Positions 7,102 to 10,770 of a stretch of 10,770 nucleotides of DNA are shown piece after piece; position 1 is the stretch's first letter; the number at the start of each line of letters is the position of its first letter. The notes beneath the pieces are model-generated. The model was not told the DNA's origin. It ran no database searches and saw only the letters and a program-made list of their open reading frames with translations. Source of the DNA: Lachnospiraceae bacterium. GTDB lineage: Bacteria; Bacillota; Clostridia; Lachnospirales; Lachnospiraceae. Both the position numbers and the translations under genes were made by a program. The stretch is from positions 1 to 10,770 of the forward strand of contig CAAFZP010000103.1 in the NCBI GenBank assembly GCA_900767585.1, given 5' to 3'.

Positions 7102-7426
7102 TTCAGTCAGGAATTTCGCATGTTCAGTCAATAATCCCCCTTTTTTATAATATCTATTGTATACTACATCCAGATTTCAAAGGCACAATAAATCACACAT
7201 CCCACGAAACCAAAAATGCCGAAACTGCCGCTTATTCTTCCCTCTTCTCCAAGGTCAAATGCGGGTTCCCGCTCCGCCTGTTCCCTAGGCTTCGCCGCGT
7301 GCAGTTTCGGAATTAACATCTTCTATTTTATTTCTTTCATCTATGTTACATTTCTGAATTTTCACAACACATTGCCGCCAGCTCCGAACAGGAACCGACG
7401 GCAATTCTTTTTACCACACGGAAAAT
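7102..7426. repeat. structured repeat element, copy B
   Basis: Second copy of the element at 5867-6191, in the same orientation. The outer stem CCGAAACTGC (7219-7228) with GCAGTTTCGG (7301-7310), the inner hairpin, the terminal 14-pair hairpin (arms 7371-7384 and 7392-7405) and TCTTTTT (7406-7412) are all present. Its right end overlaps the last codons and stop of the MFS transporter gene: the shared block ending near 7426 encodes the final Phe-Ser-Val-Trp-stop. Copy B lacks the TTGATT box that could serve copy A as a -35 element. Confidence 0.8.
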
Positions 7427-8517
7427 ACAATTCCTGCAAGCGGCGACAACACAATCATAATCATGGAAAATGTAAAAGATTCCATTGATATCAGCGTTGC
7501 CCGCTGCTCAGACGGAAACATTTCCTGTAAGATTGCATCTGTGCGAACCTGCAATGCATCATCACTGCATGCCGCTACAAATCCGCCCAGCGTCATAAGT
7601 ACCGCGACGCCTGTATGTTCAATCAAAACGCCACATAAAACGAGCACAGACGTTATCACAAACACCCAGCGATACCGTAACTTCTTACACTGCAAGATCA
7701 GCTTGGCTCCAAGGATTCCTCCCATCTCCATAATGAACAAGGCTATTCCAAGTGCTGAATCCGGCATACCCGTCTGCGGCAGCTTCGCCTGTAAGAAAAA
7801 CAGCAATACAATATCAACCGCACCGACAAAGGAATTACATGTCATCAGAAACACTGCCCGCTTCGACTCTTTCAGAAAACGCAGACTCTCCACGAAACAA
7901 CCTCTGAGTTCCTTCCATACCGACTGCAACACCGCCTGTTTCCGCTCCGCGCCTGTGTGATTCAAATGAATCTCGCGAAGTGACAACAGCACGCCAATCT
8001 GAATACCGGTCACCAAAATATCCGACGCATACGCAATCTTATATCCAACAAATAGTGCAAAACCTGCACACAATGTAGAAATGCCATTGCAGAGCCGATA
8101 CAAAATCAACTGATTGGATGCGTAACGCTCATACCGTACCTCCTCACCAACTAATTTCAGCGAATCATATGCAAGCGCATCCCCAGATCCCGAGGAAAAA
8201 TTATAGCTAACTGCAAAACACGCGATTGCCACACACACCATCGTCAGATTCTTTGAGCAAATCATGCAGATGCTTCCGATCACACGCATAATACTGCTCA
8301 CCACCAGCATCTGCTTTCGTCCAAATACATCTGCAAAAACGCCCGATGGTATCTCAAACGTCAAACTGAAAATATGAAACACCGTTTCTGCAATTCCGAT
8401 TTTGATCAGACTGTATCCTCTCGCTGCAAGAATTGCGACCCACGCGCCCGTCAGCGACAGATTGCCTAAGATGGACGCCATGTACAACTTCGAAATTTGT
8501 TTTTTAATTTTAAACAT
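7411..8517 (-). CDS. MFS-family drug-exporter-like transporter, probably short at the C-terminus
   Basis: Polytopic membrane protein of 368 residues. MFS signature A, GVFADVFGRK, is at 59-68 between helices 2 and 3, preceded by EIPS. Hydrophobic helices are visible at about 12-32, 40-58, 69-86, 92-108, 140-158, 164-180, 225-242, 254-274, 283-299, 302-318 and 344-365: eleven, where the family has twelve. The protein stops at SPLAGIVFSVW, just where repeat copy B begins, so the last helix seems to be missing. The substrate is unknown; the family contains many antibiotic and multidrug exporters. The ATG at 8517 has an AAGGAG site 7 bases upstream that is buried in a terminator-like hairpin, and a leader peptide precedes it, suggesting inducible expression. 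The promoter is at 8716-8744. Confidence 0.85.
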   Translation of the reverse strand: MFKIKKQISKLYMASILGNLSLTGAWVAILAARGYSLIKIGIAETVFHIFSLTFEIPSGVFADVFGRKQMLVVSSIMRVIGSICMICSKNLTMVCVAIACFAVSYNFSSGSGDALAYDSLKLVGEEVRYERYASNQLILYRLCNGISTLCAGFALFVGYKIAYASDILVTGIQIGVLLSLREIHLNHTGAERKQAVLQSVWKELRGCFVESLRFLKESKRAVFLMTCNSFVGAVDIVLLFFLQAKLPQTGMPDSALGIALFIMEMGGILGAKLILQCKKLRYRWVFVITSVLVLCGVLIEHTGVAVLMTLGGFVAACSDDALQVRTDAILQEMFPSEQRATLISMESFTFSMIMIVLSPLAGIVFSVW

Positions 8518-8556
8518 AAAAAATCTCCTTAACTTATATTTTATCGTTAAGGAGAT
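8518..8556 (-). promoter_or_regulatory. attenuator hairpin sequestering the exporter's ribosome binding site
   Basis: Perfect 11-bp stem (5' arm 8556-8546, 3' arm 8533-8523 in transcript direction) with a 12-base loop, immediately followed by an A/U step and five U before the ATG at 8517. The AAGGAG ribosome binding site (8530-8525) lies wholly in the 3' arm. The hairpin can therefore act as an intrinsic terminator and as a block to translation initiation. Segment 8636-8629 inside the leader peptide gene (CTCCTAAC) nearly repeats the 5' arm (CTCCTTAAC) and could compete for the same 3' arm. Confidence 0.8.
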
Positions 8557-8592
8557 AATGTACCTTGATTTACATAGAATGGTTCTGATGAA

Positions 8593-8685
8593 TCAGACTT
8601 TATTCCTGAAAAAAGGCGCACTATCCCCGTTAGGAGCGAAAATGTAACCTTTTTTCAATTGCAATGTTGTCATCTTCCAGAACAT
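8593..8685 (-). CDS. 30-codon leader peptide upstream of the MFS exporter
   Basis: Short reading frame in the transcribed leader of the transporter gene. The ATG at 8685 has an AAAGGAAG-type ribosome binding site 8 bases upstream; the stop TGA at 8593-8595 lies 37 bases before the attenuator stem. The peptide begins MFWKM and contains KKGYIF and PNGDSAP, ending in RNKV. Two segments of this frame form a perfect 10-bp inverted repeat (8648-8657 with 8607-8616), so translation would melt one leader structure. I infer a regulatory role by ribosome stalling or translation-dependent refolding, as known for erm genes and for the BmrB leader of the BmrCD transporter. I do not recognise this peptide itself. 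Confidence 0.65.
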   Translation of the reverse strand: MFWKMTTLQLKKGYIFAPNGDSAPFFRNKV

Positions 8686-8715
8686 TGATTTCTTCCTTTT
8701 CACTGTATTAATCTC

Positions 8716-8744
8716 ATTCTATGTTACATAATAAATTTCGTCAA
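8716..8744 (-). promoter_or_regulatory. sigma-A-type promoter of the MFS exporter
   Basis: Minus-strand TTGACG (8739-8744), 17 bases, TAGAAT (8716-8721). The predicted transcript start near 8709 gives a leader of about 190 bases that carries the leader peptide and the attenuator. The -35 box is inside the palindrome at 8733-8751. Confidence 0.78.
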
Positions 8745-8751
8745 GAAATTT
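8733..8751. repeat. 19-bp palindrome over the exporter's -35 box
   Basis: AAATTTC (8733-8739), five-base centre, GAAATTT (8745-8751). It touches the stop codon of the redox-protein gene and contains the TTGACG box. It could be a repressor operator. As a hairpin it is weak and lacks a U tract, so it is a poor terminator. Confidence 0.5.
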
Positions 8752-9138
8752 TTACACCATTTCATCTATAAGCGTGATTGCTTCCTGAATCATCTTATCA
8801 CAATGTTCCTTCTTGTTGCCACCCTTCGCCGCATTTGCGCGAAGCAGATCCACACAGTTCACCATTCCATCATGATTCTCCGCAATCTTCCTGCGAAACT
8901 CATTTACCTTTGCTGGATTCTCAACGCCCTTGGCACCAAGCACCATCAAACCACCTGTGATTGCGCCACAGATACCACCGCATTTCATACCACCACCGAA
9001 ATTACAGCCAAGCCCTGCTGCCATTTCTTCTGAAATTCCCATATCCTCAGCATAACAACGCATAATCGTCTGGGAACAGTTGCTTACCATTGGAGTTTCG
9101 TTTCGAAGCTCCATTGCTTTTTCTATATGTTTATTCAT
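8752..9138 (-). CDS. C_GCAxxG_C_C family putative redox-active protein
   Basis: Protein of 128 residues with seven cysteines (21, 28, 45, 53, 57, 95, 113) in the spacing of the C_GCAxxG_C_C family: NCSQ near the start, a Gly-rich core GLGCNFGGGMKCGGICGAITGG (43-63, shown in parts: C45, C53, C57), then C95 and C113 near the C-terminus. The family is thought to be redox-active or metal-binding from its conserved cysteines; no reaction is established. There is no signal peptide or membrane segment. The ATG at 9138 has GGAGG 6 bases upstream, which is better than an in-frame ATG at 9168. It follows the methyltransferase gene after 35 bases and is probably co-transcribed with it. The next promoter, for the exporter, starts right behind its stop codon. 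Confidence 0.9.
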   Translation of the reverse strand: MNKHIEKAMELRNETPMVSNCSQTIMRCYAEDMGISEEMAAGLGCNFGGGMKCGGICGAITGGLMVLGAKGVENPAKVNEFRRKIAENHDGMVNCVDLLRANAAKGGNKKEHCDKMIQEAITLIDEMV

Positions 9139-9173
9139 TGCAAACCTCCATATTTTACACACTTGCATGTCTC

Positions 9174-10415
9174 CTATCTCTCATCAACAACCTGAAAAAT
9201 GTAAAACTTTAAATAATAACTTTCATCCGCCGCCCACAAAATCGGATGATCCGGTGCCTGCTGCCGGAATTCCACCTGACGAAGACGCTTGTGCACGCTC
9301 GCTGCTGCCTGACCGATTACCTTTGTGAACAATTCCTGTGTCATGAAATGTGAGCAGGAACAGGTTGCAAAATACCCGCCGTTTTTTACAAGCTGCAAGC
9401 CTTTCCGGTTGATTTCACGGTAGCCTTTGATTGCATTCTTGGTTGCTTCGCGCGACTTGGTAAACGCCGGTGGATCTAAGATTACAACGTCAAACTGCTC
9501 ACCTGCTTCAGCAAGCTTTGGCAGCTCGTCCAATACATTTGCCTCTTTAAAATGTACAGTCTTCTCCAAATGATTGAGCTTCGCATTTTCTCTTGCCTGC
9601 TCCACAGCAAACTCTGAAATATCAAGTCCTAACACATCACTCGCCCCAGCATAGCCACAATTTAATGCAAAGGTTCCCATGTGTGTAAAGCAGTCAAGCA
9701 CACGCAACGGTGTCTCCTGCACGCCTCTGGTCAGACCCTTGATCAGTTTCTGCATCGCGAGCCGGTTGTACTTCTGGTCAAGGAAGAATCCTGTTTTCTG
9801 TCCATTTGCTACATCCACATTATAATGCACACCGTTCTCCACGATCTCAACGACCGGCTCAAACTCCGCACCGATGCATCCTTTATATGGAGCAAGTCCT
9901 TCCTTCTTGCGCACCTTCGCGTCACTCCGCTCGTATACGCCGCGGATCTTGACACCATCCTGCGCCATGATCTCTTTCAACAAATCCACGATTTGTTCCT
10001 TATATAAATCAATGCCAAGTGCGAGGGATTCCACCACCAGCACATCCGAGAACCGATCAATCACGAGTCCCGGCAGGAAATCCGCCTCACCAAAGATCAC
10101 ACGACAACATGTAAGATCTTCACCCTGCATCACAGCTTTTCTATATTCCCAGGCATTCTTCACCCGCATACGGAGAAATGCTTCGTTGATATCCTGCTCT
10201 GCGTCTCGAGTCAGCATTCGAATGGTAATTTTGGATTTCCGGTTGATGAATCCGCGTCCCATTGGATATCCATCGAAATCACGCACGATGACAATATCGC
10301 CATCTTCCACACTTCCCATCACGCTCTCTATCTCATTGTCGAAGATCCAGAGTCCACCTGCCTTGATGGTACGACCTTCTCCTTTTCGTAAATTCACGAC
10401 TGCTTTCGGTTCCAC
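9174..10415 (-). CDS. class I SAM-dependent rRNA (cytosine-C5) methyltransferase, RlmI-like
   Basis: Protein of 413 residues with the RlmI/YccW architecture: an N-terminal PUA-like RNA-binding domain (about 1-75), a middle domain, and a Rossmann methyltransferase domain (about 200-410). Visible motifs are GQKTGFFLDQ (205-214), the SAM-binding VLDCFTHMGTFAL (239-251), the acidic end of strand 2 in GLDIS (263-267), the catalytic-site DPPAFTKS (314-321) and TCSCSH (351-356) with candidate catalytic cysteines C352 and C354. In E. coli RlmI makes m5C1962 in 23S rRNA; the same target is likely here but not proven. The start is GTG at 10415, with AGGAGG 8 bases upstream. It is the first gene of an operon with the cysteine-rich protein. 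Confidence 0.92.
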   Translation of the reverse strand: MEPKAVVNLRKGEGRTIKAGGLWIFDNEIESVMGSVEDGDIVIVRDFDGYPMGRGFINRKSKITIRMLTRDAEQDINEAFLRMRVKNAWEYRKAVMQGEDLTCCRVIFGEADFLPGLVIDRFSDVLVVESLALGIDLYKEQIVDLLKEIMAQDGVKIRGVYERSDAKVRKKEGLAPYKGCIGAEFEPVVEIVENGVHYNVDVANGQKTGFFLDQKYNRLAMQKLIKGLTRGVQETPLRVLDCFTHMGTFALNCGYAGASDVLGLDISEFAVEQARENAKLNHLEKTVHFKEANVLDELPKLAEAGEQFDVVILDPPAFTKSREATKNAIKGYREINRKGLQLVKNGGYFATCSCSHFMTQELFTKVIGQAAASVHKRLRQVEFRQQAPDHPILWAADESYYLKFYIFQVVDER

Positions 10416-10512
10416 TTGTATTTCCTCCTGATTTTATTCCAAGAATTATCGATTATCGTTTTCTTGTATTTCATATGTACCTTGGTTGTTTTCTTGTTTC
10501 TATTTCTTTCCT

Positions 10513-10541
10513 ATGGTATCACAGAGTGATTTGTTTCTCAA
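10513..10541 (-). promoter_or_regulatory. probable promoter of the rRNA methyltransferase operon
   Basis: Minus-strand TTGAGA (10536-10541), 17 bases, TACCAT (10513-10518), about 100 bases before the GTG start. Box quality is moderate and spacing ideal. It lies directly beside the 64-bp tandem repeats. Confidence 0.5.
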
Positions 10542-10560
10542 TCCATACTTTCTTTTTCTC

Positions 10561-10770
10561 TATCTGCTTCCCATTGGAGCATTTTCCCGATTCCTGACTT
10601 TTTTACCCAACCAGCTTGCTTCCCTATAGCTTCCAGTTGGGGGATGTTCCCGGTTTCCCAGCTTTTCTCCCCAACTAGCTTGCTTCCCCATAGCTTCCGG
10701 TTGGGGGATTTTCCCGGTTTCCCAGCTTTTCTCCCCAACTAGCTTGCTTCCCTATAGCTTCCGGTTGGGG
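10561..10770. repeat. 64-bp tandem repeat array, cut by the window end
   Basis: Units start at 10607, 10671 and 10735 (exact period 64), with a degenerate earlier unit to the left. The two complete units differ at 4 of 64 bases; the partial third differs from the second at 1 of 36. Each unit carries arms CCCCAAC (for example 10669-10675) and GTTGGGG (10700-10706) that can form a hairpin, plus a TTCCCGG-TTTCCCAG stretch. Period 64 is not a multiple of three, so it does not encode a protein repeat, and there are no unique spacers. No other feature is visible in the stretch. Confidence 0.88.

Noticed and set aside
5867..7426. Composite transposon with terminal inverted repeats
   Set aside because: No transposase, no terminal inverted repeats at the element ends and no clear target-site duplication were found; the copies are direct repeats.
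7463..7960. Long plus-strand open frame of 165 codons
   Set aside because: It lies entirely antisense to the MFS transporter gene, has no ribosome binding site, and its composition is Ser/Thr/Ile/Asn-rich in the way of an antisense frame.
9874..10431. Plus-strand open frame of 185 codons
   Set aside because: It is antisense to the rRNA methyltransferase, whose motifs are complete, and the frame has no family features of its own.
10538..10738. Minus-strand 66-codon frame across the tandem repeats
   Set aside because: The 64-bp period shifts the frame at each unit, so the product has no repeat logic; it is open only because the array lacks stops.
10561..10770. CRISPR array
   Set aside because: The whole 64-bp unit is repeated with scattered differences; there are no unique spacers between short repeats and no cas genes in the window.

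Overview
The window reads like a chromosome segment from a Gram-positive anaerobe of the Clostridia, most likely Lachnospiraceae. I infer this from the moderate-to-low GC, strong AGGAGG-type ribosome binding sites, TTGACx/TATAAT-type promoters, U-tailed terminators, and the protein families present (LemA with DUF3137, a free-standing prolyl-tRNA editing protein, a C_GCAxxG_C_C redox protein, a membrane-anchored Ser/Thr kinase). No rRNA, tRNA, CRISPR or transposase gene is visible. Every gene except the kinase is on the minus strand.

Region by region, left to right. (1) 14-2481: a minus-strand operon of two tandem DUF3137-like membrane proteins followed by LemA, with an intrinsic terminator just before its first ribosome binding site. 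(2) 2678-3308: a YbaK/ProX-type tRNA-editing protein with its own good promoter. (3) 3343-3761: a small four-helix membrane protein with its own terminator. (4) 3891-5687: an XRE-like helix-turn-helix protein divergent from a membrane-anchored kinase, separated by about 120 bases. (5) 5867-7426: a HEPN/nucleotidyltransferase toxin-antitoxin pair flanked by two direct, ungapped copies of a roughly 325-bp structured element exactly 1,235 bp apart. (6) 7411-8744: an MFS exporter that appears to lack its last helix where the element begins. It is preceded by a 30-codon leader peptide and a hairpin that is both an intrinsic terminator and a sequestrator of the exporter's Shine-Dalgarno sequence. 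(7) 8752-10541: a two-gene operon of an RlmI-like rRNA methyltransferase and a cysteine-rich putative redox protein. (8) 10561-10770: a 64-bp tandem repeat running off the window.

The two most notable parts are the accessory block in (5) and (6). The duplicated element is noncoding, ends in conserved hairpins, and sits directly at the 3' ends of two unrelated minus-strand genes, so it is a candidate structured RNA or a small non-autonomous mobile element. The exporter leader has the architecture of ribosome-mediated attenuation, as known for antibiotic-inducible resistance and multidrug transporter genes. The drug, if any, cannot be told from the sequence.
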